A stretch of 64,000 nucleotides of DNA from Pseudomonas lundensis (GTDB lineage Bacteria; Pseudomonadota; Gammaproteobacteria; Pseudomonadales; Pseudomonadaceae): NCBI RefSeq assembly GCF_001042985.1, contig NZ_JYKY01000003.1, positions 186,001-250,000 of the forward strand. The letters run 5' to 3'. Of this stretch, positions 10,501 to 18,885 are shown one piece after another. Numbering within the stretch: position 1 is the first letter of the stretch; every line of letters starts with the position of its first letter. Below the pieces are notes generated by a model, which was given only the letters and a program-made list of their open reading frames with translations, was not told the DNA's origin and searched no databases. The translations under genes were made by a program, and so were the position numbers.

Positions 10501-10647
10501 GCGGCACAGCAAACCGTTGGTCAACGGCGCGAAGTCACCGGAGGGCAGCTTTTTCGGGTCCAGTCGCAGGGCGAAATCCATGAACTGGACGCCGGTGTCA
10601 CCCACGAGGATGACGGTGTCTTCAAATTGGGTAACTTGAGGCAGCAT
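7576..10647 (-). CDS. srfB: SrfB family actin/Hsp70-fold ATPase-like protein
   Basis: 1023 residues, full length for SrfB. The first 250 residues form a family-specific domain. An actin/Hsp70-type nucleotide-binding fold then begins: phosphate-1-like DVGNSRT at 264-270, phosphate-2-like DIGGGTTD at 573-580, and an adenosine-type LTGRPSRLPG segment near 797-806. No membrane segment is present. The partner order srfA-srfB-srfC is kept; srfA lies 18 bases upstream and srfC overlaps by 4 bases, so they form one translationally linked set. Nucleotide binding is well supported by the motifs. The process powered (assembly, secretion or toxicity) is not shown by the sequence. Confidence 0.9.
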   Translation of the reverse strand: MLPQVTQFEDTVILVGDTGVQFMDFALRLDPKKLPSGDFAPLTNGLLCRLEEGERNGLTSYFYESEPGKTVEARSTLNISMDSSLQLYDGLWLPIPVFRHRPPYTFDQGPTNWSRMRLVRLAEPDVDGNTHRLTLAFDTRTMDKHDTSLYLGPNKDDASSGVTFKLACKPQQARWFLDQIWVKEWLLEVFKEGNAKTPRDELEKDIKEGWPEAHYLNLLSLFMEPCTTRDNTTPPPQVKVPELKVVASHGSGVTPPIPVDLVLDVGNSRTCGILIEDHGQTGSGLKDNYVLELRDLITPEHTYNDAFESRVEFAQASFGKDHCSVKSGRHDAFQWATIARVGKEAGRLASRRRGTEGSTGLSSPKRYLWDENTYDHGWRFNCAYVKTDKEPFATAAPFSHLINETGDALYSLDPDEQLPVFMPRYSRSSLMTFMLAEVLAQALMQINSPAQRSRQGHTRVPRRLNSITLTVPPGMPQAERSILEKRMRHAIGLVWKSLNWQTDELDPYDQDAAPSTTPLPKVRVEWDEASCGQLVYLYTEVNENFAGHPEEFFDAISRPGKTDRERITLATIDIGGGTTDLVITDYRLDRAGNATSGSNVHIVPEQRFRDGFKVAGDDILLDVIQEFILPSFEKALQDAGVKAPASLMSRLCGAESGSAQDMVLRQQLNLQVFTPLGLELLRQYELYNPEFPVVASTHTYLELLGKDAISQSVLDYVNSAVRRELGGQTDFDLCKTPITFDLQVMHGAFLNGQINITKILGALCEVIAHYPCDMLLLTGRPSRLPGIQAFIRKMLPLPPGRILALQNYRTGGWYPFHKNGLIDDPKSTASVGAMLCLLCANHSVPNFYFRSSALKPYSTIKHLGVIDLSNIITDADVLYRDLKSADGRIVLPEIGEGLDARTPALEMRGDMRLGFRQLAAERWSASPLYTLSFTPSGRQRFSEARPVVAGEMPVVKVTFKVLEPTTQMKRQEQLSDLLSIDQVESNTDKQFRKSDLLLQLNTLLVAGLSDNKYWLDSGSVKRK

Positions 10648-10665
10648 GTCAGAGTCTTCCGGTCA

Positions 10666-12081
10666 TTATTCGCCCGTCTGGCGCATGGAGATGGGGAATT
10701 TCTTGTCTTCGTAAACGCCGGTGCAATCGGCAATGCTGCGGGCACCCTGGCGGCAATCAATCTGCGGCATCTCGTAACTGCTGCCGTCGCTGCACGCCGC
10801 CTGACCCTGGCTATTGATCGCCAGACTGCCGCCCTGCATCGCAGCCGATACCGGGCCGGTGCAGTTGATGCCGTTGGCCTTGCGCACAATCACGTCGCCT
10901 TTGCCGTCCTTGAACTGGTATTCAAGGCGCAGTGGCTTGCCGGTGTTTTTGTCTTGAATGCCCGCACCTGCGCGGTAGTGGCCATTGAGGAAGTCCGCCT
11001 GACCATCAGGGCTTTGTGCCGGGATGGTCAGCGGTTCGCCGGGTACATTCGGCGCTGGCGGTGGCGTCGACGCTTGCGGCTCATCCGGGATCTGCGGCGG
11101 GGCAGGTGGCGTTTGGTCGGCAGCCTCGGCTGGCTCGGCTGCATCCGGCGCTGACGGCTCGTCTGCAGGGGCAGGCGGCGCGGCGTCAGGCTCCGGTTGC
11201 GGCTCGGACTCGGGCTGAGGCTCAGCAGCGGGCTGTGCATCCGGCACGGTGGGCACCTGAGCATTGGGCACCGAAGCCCCCAGACCTGCGCCCGGCACGG
11301 TGGGGCCGCCATTGGGCAGCGACAGGTCAGCGTTGACGTCAGGGGCGGGCACGCTCACGTCAGGCACGTTCACATCCGGCACGGTTGGCCATATCTGCGC
11401 GGGCAAGCCCAATTGTGGCGCGCAGCCGCGCAGGCCAAACAGCAGCAGGAGCAACAACAGCAAAAGCAGCGGCAACAGCCACCACCAACGACGCCACCAT
11501 GGCCGCGCCACCACCGGCAACGGTGCAGGCGCGGGGACGGGTTCGGCAATCGGCGGCACCACGGGCGCAGGCGTGACCAGCGGCGCGGCCTGCGGGCGCA
11601 AGCAGTGCAACGGGTCCATGTTGTGATCGGCCCCGGGGCGACGGAACCCCCAGAACGTCAACACGGGTTTGCCGTTGACCAGGTACACGTAATGTTCGTC
11701 CGGGAAAGGCAGCACGTGCCCCAGCAGTTTGCCGAACACGGTGCGGTCGACAGAAGGCTTGGTATCGCTGTTCGGGTCGAGGTAGGTGGCACTGAGCTGG
11801 TTGAGGAACGCCTGGAGCTTTTCCAGCTCGCCTACGGCATGGGCGCGCTCATCAGGGGTGGCGCTGCTCCAGGGGATCACATCGCCCGGCAGCTCGCTGT
11901 ACCAGTCAATGTTGTCGCCCAGTTCATCGCTTTGCGGGATGGCCAAGTGCTGAGCCATTTCTGGATTTTTGCGGCGAATGGCTTCGCGTAACTGCAGTGC
12001 TGCCCGGTAAACCGGCTGTCCGGTTTCGCCAAGGGCTGTGAAATCACCGCTTTTACCACTGCGTAGAAGTGCGCCGCGCAT
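10666..12081 (-). CDS. srfA: SrfA family single-pass inner-membrane protein
   Basis: 471 residues, first gene of the srf unit; GGAG precedes the ATG by 5 bases. Residues 1-165 are a soluble, presumably cytoplasmic domain. A tryptophan/arginine patch leads into a leucine-rich membrane helix at about 199-217. A long Pro/Ala/Glu linker (about 225-365) follows, then a C-terminal domain (366-471) with cysteines spaced for disulfides, which should be periplasmic. This topology supports a cell-envelope anchor for the cytoplasmic nucleotide-binding proteins SrfB and SrfC. Assignment to SrfA rests on order, size and neighbours more than on a catalytic motif. Confidence 0.82.
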   Translation of the reverse strand: MRGALLRSGKSGDFTALGETGQPVYRAALQLREAIRRKNPEMAQHLAIPQSDELGDNIDWYSELPGDVIPWSSATPDERAHAVGELEKLQAFLNQLSATYLDPNSDTKPSVDRTVFGKLLGHVLPFPDEHYVYLVNGKPVLTFWGFRRPGADHNMDPLHCLRPQAAPLVTPAPVVPPIAEPVPAPAPLPVVARPWWRRWWWLLPLLLLLLLLLLFGLRGCAPQLGLPAQIWPTVPDVNVPDVSVPAPDVNADLSLPNGGPTVPGAGLGASVPNAQVPTVPDAQPAAEPQPESEPQPEPDAAPPAPADEPSAPDAAEPAEAADQTPPAPPQIPDEPQASTPPPAPNVPGEPLTIPAQSPDGQADFLNGHYRAGAGIQDKNTGKPLRLEYQFKDGKGDVIVRKANGINCTGPVSAAMQGGSLAINSQGQAACSDGSSYEMPQIDCRQGARSIADCTGVYEDKKFPISMRQTGE

Positions 12082-12156
12082 CCGAGCTCCATCTTTTTAA
12101 ATTCGCGCGGTTAAACCCGGACGTGTGCCCGAACCGCTTCCCTGATTAAGCGCGTG

Positions 12157-12186
12157 ACAGTACTGGCTAAACGATATCGGAGTCAA
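12157..12186 (-). promoter_or_regulatory. Candidate sigma-70 promoter for the srf unit
   Basis: On the minus strand, TTGACT (12181-12186) and TACTGT (12157-12162) are separated by 18 bases, about 75 bases upstream of the srfA start. The -35 is good and the -10 is weak. It lies in the 226-base gap between comM and srfA, where I see no other gene. Confidence 0.25.
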
Positions 12187-12307
12187 TTAGCCATTAACTG
12201 ATGCCTGTCATTTTCAACGCTTTGGCAGGCAAGCAGGCGCGAGGTAAAGGGCCGTGACGCCCTAAAGCGTACGGCGCAGGGTGTGAAGGATTGCGCGCGG
12301 TGGCGCT

Positions 12308-13801
12308 TCAGCCACTGACCGGCCGATACTGCAACGCCTCGGCCAGATGCCGGCGTTCTATCGATCCGGCCCCTTCCAGATCCGCCAGCGTGCGCGCCAC
12401 TTTCAACAGGCGATGCGCCGCGCGCAACGACAAGGTCATGCGCTCGCAGGCGTTTTCCAGCCAGGTGTTATCCACAGCCGTCAACTGACAATGGCGGCGT
12501 ACGCCGGGCAAGTCGAGAAACGCATTGGCGCAGCCCTGGCGCTGAACTTGCCGCCCACGGGCCAACGCCACCGAGGCGGCAGCCGTTGCGGTGTTGTCGC
12601 CCGATTGCGCGAGCGGATTGAGCGAGGTGGTTTCACGGGCCACGGTCAGGTGCAGGTCGATACGGTCCAGCAGCGGACCGGACAGTTTGTTGCGGTATCG
12701 CTGGATCTGCTCCGGCGTGCAGCGGCAGCGCCCGGTGGGCTCTCCCAGAAAACCGCAGGGGCAGGGGTTCATGGCGGCCACCAGCTGGAAGCGCGCCGGG
12801 AAACGCATGCGGTCTCGCGCTCGCGCTATCACGATAAAGCCCGACTCCATTGGCTCGCGTAAAACCTCCAGCACCTTGCGGTCAAACTCAGGCAACTCGT
12901 CGAGGAACAAGACGCCGTGGTGGGCCAGCGTGATTTCACCCGGCTGCGGCCTGGAACCTCCGCCCACCAATGCCGGGCCGGACGCGGAGTGATGTGGCTG
13001 ACGAAAGGGGCGTTGCGGCCAACTGCTCAGCGGCTCATGGCTGGCCACGGACTGAATGGCCGCGACCTCAAGCGCCTCCTGTTCATCGAGCGGCGGCAGT
13101 AAACCGGGCAGGCGGCTGGCCAGCAGGGTTTTACCGGTGCCGGGCGGGCCTGTGAATAAGAGGTTATGGCTGCCAGCGGCGGCGACCAGCAGAGCGCGCT
13201 TGGCCGATTGCTGGCCTTGTACATCGCTCAGGTCGGGGTACGGCTTGCTCACTTGGAGCAGGCCGCTGGCGATGTAAGGCTCCATCACCGTGCGGCCCGA
13301 AAAGTGCGCGACCACTTGCAGCAAATGCTCGACCGCAATCACCGTCAACCCGGAGGCCAGACAGGCTTCCTCGGCATTGGCCACGGGCACCACCAGCGCA
13401 CGCCCCGCCGCCCGGGCAGCCAAAGCAGCGGGCAGAACGCCCTGCACCGGACGAATCGCCCCCGACAACGCCAACTCACCGAGAAATTCCACGTTTTCCA
13501 GCGCCACGGCAGGCAATTGCCCACTGGCCGCCAAGATCCCCAGCGCGATGGCCACATCAAAACGCCCGCCGTCCTTGGGCAGGTCGGCGGGCGCGAGATT
13601 GAGCGTGATGCGGCGAGCCGGGAAGTCAAAACCGGCGTTGAGGATCGCACTGCGCACCCGGTCTTTGCTTTCTTTGACGGCGGTTTCAGGCAAACCGACC
13701 AGCGTCAGCGCAGGCAAGCCATTGGCCAGGTGCGCTTCGACGGTCACTACAGGCGCCTCAACGCCCACCTTGGCACGGCTGTGAACAATCGCCAGAGACA
13801 T
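12308..13801 (-). CDS. comM: ComM/YifB family magnesium-chelatase-like AAA+ ATPase
   Basis: 497 residues, normal for ComM. An N-terminal Lon-protease-like (ChlI) domain covers about 1-190 and includes the family segment LVGLPETAVKESKDRVR. An AAA+ domain follows, with Walker A GPPGTGKT near residue 216 and a Walker B FLDELPEF. Conserved CPCG cysteines and a C-terminal Mg-chelatase helical domain complete it. ComM is a bidirectional branch-migration helicase used to integrate incoming DNA during natural transformation in several gamma-proteobacteria. The start at 13801 has AAGGAG at proper spacing. It is transcribed in the same direction as ubiK upstream and srf downstream but is separated from both by ordinary gaps. 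Confidence 0.93.
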   Translation of the reverse strand: MSLAIVHSRAKVGVEAPVVTVEAHLANGLPALTLVGLPETAVKESKDRVRSAILNAGFDFPARRITLNLAPADLPKDGGRFDVAIALGILAASGQLPAVALENVEFLGELALSGAIRPVQGVLPAALAARAAGRALVVPVANAEEACLASGLTVIAVEHLLQVVAHFSGRTVMEPYIASGLLQVSKPYPDLSDVQGQQSAKRALLVAAAGSHNLLFTGPPGTGKTLLASRLPGLLPPLDEQEALEVAAIQSVASHEPLSSWPQRPFRQPHHSASGPALVGGGSRPQPGEITLAHHGVLFLDELPEFDRKVLEVLREPMESGFIVIARARDRMRFPARFQLVAAMNPCPCGFLGEPTGRCRCTPEQIQRYRNKLSGPLLDRIDLHLTVARETTSLNPLAQSGDNTATAAASVALARGRQVQRQGCANAFLDLPGVRRHCQLTAVDNTWLENACERMTLSLRAAHRLLKVARTLADLEGAGSIERRHLAEALQYRPVSG

Positions 13802-13983
13802 GACTCACTCCTTGAGTTCGCAAAAAACGCATCCTGCGCGAATTGACGCTCATGGGAGGAGGTTGAATGGATACGGAATGTGAACAGGCGCTGCGTCACG
13901 TGCTGGCAACCCTACCGGCGGACACCCACGGGTTTCAGGGCGTCATGCAAACACGTCCGTTGCCCATAGCCGGGGCTGCGCGA

Positions 13984-14244
13984 TTATTCGGCAGGTGGCA
14001 GCAATCGGGCTTCCATTTCGGCCACTTTGGCTTCCAGCGTTTCAAGGCGGGCACGGGTGCGCGCCAGAACCACCATCTGGCTGTCGAACTCTTCGCGACT
14101 GACCAAATCCAGCTTGCTGAAGCCGCTTTGCAGCAGGGCTTTGAACTGGCTTTCGATTTCATTGCGCGACAAGGCGGTGTCGCCATTGAACAAACGAGCA
14201 GCTTGGCCACTCAGGGCATCGAGAAAATCTTTGGGCGCGAGCAT
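13984..14244 (-). CDS. ubiK: Ubiquinone biosynthesis accessory factor UbiK (YqiC)
   Basis: 86 residues from ATG 14244, with AAGGA 8 bases upstream; an in-frame ATG at 14283 would add 13 residues without family similarity. The N-terminus MLAPKDFLDALSGQ and the C-terminal heptad-rich coiled coil (about 45-82) are typical of UbiK, a small BMFP-fold protein that trimerises, binds lipids and helps assemble the soluble Ubi complex with UbiJ for aerobic ubiquinone synthesis. It lies divergently from glnK. Confidence 0.88.
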   Translation of the reverse strand: MLAPKDFLDALSGQAARLFNGDTALSRNEIESQFKALLQSGFSKLDLVSREEFDSQMVVLARTRARLETLEAKVAEMEARLLPPAE

Positions 14245-14315
14245 GGAATAGGTCCTTAACACTGATGGCGCCGAGTGTATCACGGGGTTTCAACCCTAAC
14301 GGCGCCGGGGGCCGT

Positions 14316-14332
14316 TGCACATTTTATGAGCA
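14316..14332. promoter_or_regulatory. Candidate NtrC (GlnG) site 1 upstream of glnK
   Basis: TGCACA-N5-TGAGCA, an imperfect match to the NtrC dyad TGCACC-N5-GGTGCA, about 110 bases upstream of the -12/-24 promoter. This is the normal enhancer distance. Confidence 0.35.
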
Positions 14333-14348
14333 TGCCATCCCCCTCCCG

Positions 14349-14365
14349 CGCACTGTTTTTGTGCA
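14349..14365. promoter_or_regulatory. Candidate NtrC site 2 upstream of glnK
   Basis: CGCACT-N5-TGTGCA, a better dyad match with both GCAC/GTGC cores kept. Its centre is 33 bases from site 1, about three helical turns, so both would face the same side of the DNA. Confidence 0.5.
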
Positions 14366-14439
14366 CAAAATCCGTGCTTCTTCCGGCTGTGTTTTCTCTA
14401 CACCTGATAAGTCGCTGTAATTTCTGACTTTTCCAGACA

Positions 14440-14455
14440 TGGCAAGGTTTCTGCT
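14440..14455 (+). promoter_or_regulatory. Sigma-54 (-24/-12) promoter of glnK-amtB
   Basis: TGGCAAGGTTTCTGCT has GG and GC exactly 10 bases apart, as RpoN promoters require, and matches TGGCAc-N5-tTGCa well. glnK is known to be NtrC/RpoN-dependent in proteobacteria, and two dyads lie upstream. Confidence 0.75.
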
Positions 14456-14607
14456 AAGGCAGTAATGACTCATGCACTGATGCAGTTGCTGTGACGAAGG
14501 CAGTGCGGCAGGCGGATCAAGGGATGTTTTCGTCACCAGCAGTTAACTGAGGTTGAACGGCCTGAAGAAGGCTGACGACGCGTTACAAAGCCAGACACTG
14601 CGCTTAG

Positions 14608-15000
<393 letters not shown>

Positions 15001-15034
15001 GCCGCCAAACCCCAACGCCCCAGGAGAAAACACT

Positions 15035-16372
15035 ATGACTCTGCGTAAATTCGCAGGGCTCGGAGCCCTGTTGTCTGTCGTAATGCCCGGCCTGGCCATG
15101 GCGGCAGACGAAGTGGCCGCTCCAGTCCTCAACTCCGGCGATACCGCCTGGATGCTGACCGCAACGGCCCTGGTGCTGTTTATGACCATTCCCGGCCTGG
15201 CGCTGTTCTACGGCGGCATGGTGCGCTCCAAAAACCTTCTTTCTGTGATGATGCAGTGCTTCGCCATCACCGGCCTGATCAGCATTCTGTGGGTCATTTA
15301 TGGCTACAGCATCACGTTCGACACCACCGGCATGGAGCAGGGCGTCACCAACTTCAACTCGTTCATCGGCGGGTTCGGCAAAGCGTTCCTGGCAGGCGTC
15401 ACGCCCGCCAGCCTGACATCGCCCACCGCACTGTTCCCGGAAGCCGTGTTCATCACCTTCCAGATGACCTTCGCCATCATCACTCCCGCGCTGATCGTCG
15501 GCGCCTTTGCTGAGCGCATGAAGTTCTCGGCGATGCTGATCTTCATGGGCGTGTGGTTCACCCTGGTGTATGCGCCCATCGCGCACATGGTGTGGAGCGG
15601 CAACGGCGGCCTGATGTGGGACTGGGGCGTGCTCGATTTCGCGGGCGGCACCGTGGTGCATATCAACGCGGGTATCGCGGGCCTGGTGGCGTGCATTGTG
15701 CTGGGCAAGCGCAAAGGCTACCCGACCACCCCCATGGCGCCGCATAACCTCGGTTACACGCTGGTCGGTGCCGCGATGCTGTGGATCGGCTGGTTCGGCT
15801 TCAACGCAGGTTCTGCCGCAGCCGCCAATGGCACGGCCGGTATGGCGATGCTGGTGACCCAAATTGCGACCGCCGCCGCTGCGCTGGGCTGGATGTTTGC
15901 CGAGTGGGTCACCCACGGCAAGCCAAGCGCGCTGGGCATTGCCTCAGGCGTGGTGGCCGGTCTGGTGGCCATCACCCCGGCGGCTGGCACCGTAGGCCCA
16001 ATGGGTTCGATCGTGATCGGCCTGGCGTCGGGCGTGATCTGCTTCCTCTGCGCCACCAGCCTCAAGCGCAAACTGGGCTATGACGATTCGCTGGACGCCT
16101 TTGGTGTACACGGGGTGGGCGGTATCGTTGGCGCCATCCTCACTGGCGTATTTGCCGCCCCGGCACTGGGCGGCTTCGGTACGGTGACCGACATCGCGGC
16201 CCAAGTCTGGATTCAGTGCAAGGGCGTAGCGTTCACTGTCATCTACACCGCGATTGTGACCTTCGTCATCCTCAAAGTACTGGATGCCGTGATGGGTCTG
16301 CGGGTGACGGAGGAAGAGGAAGCCGTAGGCCTGGATCTGGCGCAACACAACGAGCGCGGCTACAACTTGTAA
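15035..16372 (+). CDS. amtB: Ammonium channel AmtB
   Basis: 445 residues from ATG 15035, 5 bases after CAGGAGAAAA; an upstream in-frame ATG at 14921 lies inside glnK. A cleavable signal (about 1-22, ending AMA) precedes eleven hydrophobic segments. Conserved Amt segments include AFAERMKFSA and FGVHGVGGIVGAI, which contains a pore-family histidine. The channel conducts ammonium across the inner membrane and is blocked by unmodified GlnK, whose gene is upstream. A strong terminator follows the stop. Confidence 0.96.
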   Translation: MTLRKFAGLGALLSVVMPGLAMAADEVAAPVLNSGDTAWMLTATALVLFMTIPGLALFYGGMVRSKNLLSVMMQCFAITGLISILWVIYGYSITFDTTGMEQGVTNFNSFIGGFGKAFLAGVTPASLTSPTALFPEAVFITFQMTFAIITPALIVGAFAERMKFSAMLIFMGVWFTLVYAPIAHMVWSGNGGLMWDWGVLDFAGGTVVHINAGIAGLVACIVLGKRKGYPTTPMAPHNLGYTLVGAAMLWIGWFGFNAGSAAAANGTAGMAMLVTQIATAAAALGWMFAEWVTHGKPSALGIASGVVAGLVAITPAAGTVGPMGSIVIGLASGVICFLCATSLKRKLGYDDSLDAFGVHGVGGIVGAILTGVFAAPALGGFGTVTDIAAQVWIQCKGVAFTVIYTAIVTFVILKVLDAVMGLRVTEEEEAVGLDLAQHNERGYNL

Positions 16373-16383
16373 GCAGCCCCTCG

Positions 16384-16415
16384 AAAAAAATACCCGGCCT
16401 GCCGGGTATTTTTTT
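16384..16415 (+). terminator. Rho-independent terminator of glnK-amtB
   Basis: A 9-bp stem ATACCCGGC / GCCGGGTAT with a 2-base core loop is flanked by seven A and seven T residues, so it could work in both directions. Confidence 0.9.
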
Positions 16416-16841
16416 GCCCGGAATGTGGCGCCATTCGCATCAAGAGAATGATTTTTCCTACACCTTTAAGCAGTTATCAGATCTACGATGAAATGTAAGA
16501 CGAACACTTACATCACAACTCGACTATTAGCTGCTTTGCTTTTTTCTTCAGCACGCTAGAATGCGCGCCGAAGGGCGGAGTTAAGCGCCCGAAAACCACG
16601 AAGGCACGGATCATCTCCTCAGGCTTTCAAGGTCAGCGTACCAAGGCCCTGCGCCAGGTACCTGACACGTGTTTATTTAATGAGCGAATGCCCTCAACGG
16701 CATTCGTAAAGTCCTACCGCCTTACAAGGCGAAGAGGCGTAAGCCGCGGGTCATCCGGGGCTACTTTTTCACCAGCGGCGGTCCACGGTGGGCGTAGCTG
16801 GTCTATAACTAATCTGCTTTACGTAAGTCATGGGGTAGAAC
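16416..16841 (+). other. Long structured leader and promoter region of sutA
   Basis: No open frame of note. A -10 TAGAAT (16557-16562) with a weak -35 TTTGCT (16535-16540, 16-base spacer) predicts transcription starting near 16570, about 270 bases before the sutA ATG. The leader holds perfect hairpins: CGAATGCC/GGCATTCG at 16685-16706 and CGCCTT/AAGGCG at 16718-16731. It also has GC-rich runs near 16570-16600. It may be a regulated 5' UTR or contain a small RNA. Confidence 0.45.
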
Positions 16842-17168
16842 ATGAGCGACGATGATCTGGAAAATGATGACCTCGAAGTAGGTGACGAAGACGAAACCGA
16901 AGAAGGTCTTGAAGCGGCCGCCGATGACGTGGCTGACGACGACGGTGGCGACGATGTGCCGGTCCCGGTGGCCAAAGGCAAATCCAAGGCAGCGGTGTCG
17001 GTCGATGACCTGCCCAGCGTAGAAGCCAAAAACAAGGAGCGTGACGCTCTGGCTCGCGCCATGGAGGAGTTTCTTTCCCGTGGCGGCAAGGTGCAGGAAG
17101 TCGAGGCCAATGTGGTGGCAGATCCACCCAAGAAGCCTGACAACAAGTACGGCAGCCGACCTATTTAA
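16842..17168 (+). CDS. sutA: SutA, RNA polymerase-associated slow-growth regulator
   Basis: 108 residues. The N-terminal 45 residues are extremely acidic (Asp/Glu/Ala) and disordered. A central helix around LARAMEEFLSRGGKVQEVE and a C-terminal tail with KKPDNKYGSRPI match SutA, described in P. aeruginosa as a small acidic protein that binds RNA polymerase and raises transcription of ribosomal and housekeeping genes in slow-growing cells. Single gene with its own promoter and terminator. The upstream leader is unusually long. Confidence 0.88.
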   Translation: MSDDDLENDDLEVGDEDETEEGLEAAADDVADDDGGDDVPVPVAKGKSKAAVSVDDLPSVEAKNKERDALARAMEEFLSRGGKVQEVEANVVADPPKKPDNKYGSRPI

Positions 17169-17185
17169 GGTCTGTTGTTTGCTTG

Positions 17186-17218
17186 AAAAAAAAGCCCGCC
17201 GTCGCTGCGGGCTTTTTT
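17186..17218 (+). terminator. Rho-independent terminator of sutA
   Basis: AAAAAAGCCCGC pairs with GCGGGCTTTTTT around a short loop; the U tract follows directly. The A-rich left arm makes it potentially active for the opposite strand as well. Confidence 0.9.
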
Positions 17219-17300
17219 GCGAGTGCCGGGAATGGATCCGGGCCAGCAGCCGAGGCACGAAGCCGTAACCCGGCTCCCCCCTCAGCGGCGATAAACAGCT

Positions 17301-17990
17301 TCAACCAAAGTGCTTGAGCACCTGAGGCAACTCGCTCAGGCAGCCGATTTCAGCGTCAGGACGCGTGTCGCCTTGCCAGATGTTGCCACCGGGGTTAAAC
17401 CAGACGGCGCGCAAGCCGGCCTGCTGGGCGCCAGCGATGTCGTCGCCCGGATGATCGCCCACATGCACGGCAGCACCGGCCTTCACGCCGCCTCGCGACA
17501 AAGCTTCGTGGAACAAACGTGCATCCGGCTTGGCGATGCCGATGTCTTCGGCGCACAACACAAACCTGAAGTGATGCCCCAAACCGATGCGCCGCACGTC
17601 AGCATTGCCATTGGTGACAACCCCCAGTGCGTAATCGCGCGCCAGTAACGCCAGCATTGGCTCGACCTGCGGGAAAACTTCCAGCGCGTGGCGGGCCTCG
17701 ATGAACACCTCAAACGCCGCGTCTGCCAACGCGTGTGCATCAGCGTATTGCGCCTCCTGCAGGGCGTGGAACAGCACGTGCCGACGCAGTGCACTGATTC
17801 GGTGCTTGAGGTGCGGGTGTTCACTTAAAACCTGCTCGCGAATCGCCTGGAATGTTCCAGGTTCCAGAGCGCCCACATCCGGTGCGTTTACAGCCAGCCA
17901 CTGCCGCAAGGTCTCTTCGGCCCGCATGATCACGGGGGCGGTGTGCCACAGCGTGTCGTCAAGATCGAAGGTAATCAGTTCAATCGTCAT
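17301..17990 (-). CDS. yigB: HAD-superfamily phosphatase, YigB type
   Basis: 229 residues. HAD motif I DLDDTLW begins at residue 9, motif II lies in VVTNGNADV, and motif IV is [13 protein letters not shown]. The gene follows xerC with a 4-base ATGA overlap, the same order as dapF-yigA-xerC-yigB in enterics. E. coli YigB dephosphorylates the riboflavin precursor 5-amino-6-ribitylamino-uracil phosphate and FMN. The same substrates are inferred from family and synteny and not shown by the sequence. Confidence 0.85.
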   Translation of the reverse strand: MTIELITFDLDDTLWHTAPVIMRAEETLRQWLAVNAPDVGALEPGTFQAIREQVLSEHPHLKHRISALRRHVLFHALQEAQYADAHALADAAFEVFIEARHALEVFPQVEPMLALLARDYALGVVTNGNADVRRIGLGHHFRFVLCAEDIGIAKPDARLFHEALSRGGVKAGAAVHVGDHPGDDIAGAQQAGLRAVWFNPGGNIWQGDTRPDAEIGCLSELPQVLKHFG

Positions 17991-18883
17991 TCACTGCCCT
18001 TACTGCGTTTGGCCCGTGGGTGGGCGCTGTCGTAGACCGTCGCCAGATGCTGGAAGTCCAGATGGGTATAGATTTGCGTGGTTTTGATGTCCGAATGCCC
18101 GAGCAACTCTTGCACCGCGCGCAAATCCTGAGAGGACTCTAGCAAATGGCTGGCAAACGAATGGCGCAGCATGTGCGGGTGCAGGTTTTGCCCCAACTCG
18201 CGCTCGCCCGCAGCCTTGACGCGCAGTTGAATGGCGCGAGGCCCGAGACGGCGCCCGCGCTGGCTGACAAACACCGCGTCGTCTTCAGGGTTGGCCAGCG
18301 CCCGCAAAGGCAGCCAGACCTGCAGCGCCTCGCGGGCCTTTTGCCCGACCGGCAGCACACGCGTCTTGCTGCCTTTACCCAACACTTGCACCAGCCCGTC
18401 AGCCAGGTCCAGTTGATCCAGATTCAACCCCGTCAGCTCCGACAGGCGCAGCCCGGAGGAGTAAAACAATTCCAGAATCGCCTGATCGCGCTGCGCGAGG
18501 AAATCCTCTTCCACGGCGCCTTCCAGCAGTTGCAGGGCGCGGTCGGTGTCGAGGGTTTTGGGCAGGCGACGTTCGCCTTTGGGCGGCGCCAGACCGTTGG
18601 CCGGGTCGTGATCGCACAGGCCTTCGCGGTTGAGGTAGTGATACAACCCGCGAACGGCCGACAACAACCGCGCAATGCTGCGCGAAGACTGTCCCTGATG
18701 ATGCAGGCGCGCCACCAACTGACGCAGGCGCTGAATATCCAGGGCCGCCCAGTTGGGGATGGCTTCTTTGCTGCAAAACGCCACGACCTTGCCGAGATCG
18801 CGGCGATAGGCTTCCAGCGTGTGGGGCGACACTTGGCGCTCACTGCGCAGGTGAATGCAGTAAGCGTCCAGTTGCCGTTGCAT
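17987..18883 (-). CDS. xerC: Site-specific tyrosine recombinase XerC
   Basis: 298 residues. An N-terminal SAM-like core-binding domain (about 1-90) and a catalytic domain carry the expected residues: Arg in SSGLRLSEL, Lys in the beta-hairpin [15 protein letters not shown] (His-x-x-Arg), [15 protein letters not shown] with His and the nucleophilic Tyr. With XerD it resolves chromosome dimers at dif near the division septum under FtsK control. It begins 2 bases after the stop of the DUF484 gene and overlaps yigB. In Pseudomonas the gene is also called sss and affects root colonisation. Confidence 0.95.
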   Translation of the reverse strand: MQRQLDAYCIHLRSERQVSPHTLEAYRRDLGKVVAFCSKEAIPNWAALDIQRLRQLVARLHHQGQSSRSIARLLSAVRGLYHYLNREGLCDHDPANGLAPPKGERRLPKTLDTDRALQLLEGAVEEDFLAQRDQAILELFYSSGLRLSELTGLNLDQLDLADGLVQVLGKGSKTRVLPVGQKAREALQVWLPLRALANPEDDAVFVSQRGRRLGPRAIQLRVKAAGERELGQNLHPHMLRHSFASHLLESSQDLRAVQELLGHSDIKTTQIYTHLDFQHLATVYDSAHPRAKRSKGSE

Positions 18884-18885
18884 GC

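Noticed and set aside
9448..11154. 568-codon plus-strand frame across srfB and srfA
   Set aside because: Antisense to two genes with clear family features; composition is Arg/Val/Gly-rich as in mirror frames.
13867..14259. 130-codon plus frame with a strong GGAGGAGG ribosome site
   Set aside because: Mostly antisense to ubiK and no family resemblance; the purine-rich stretch alone is not enough.
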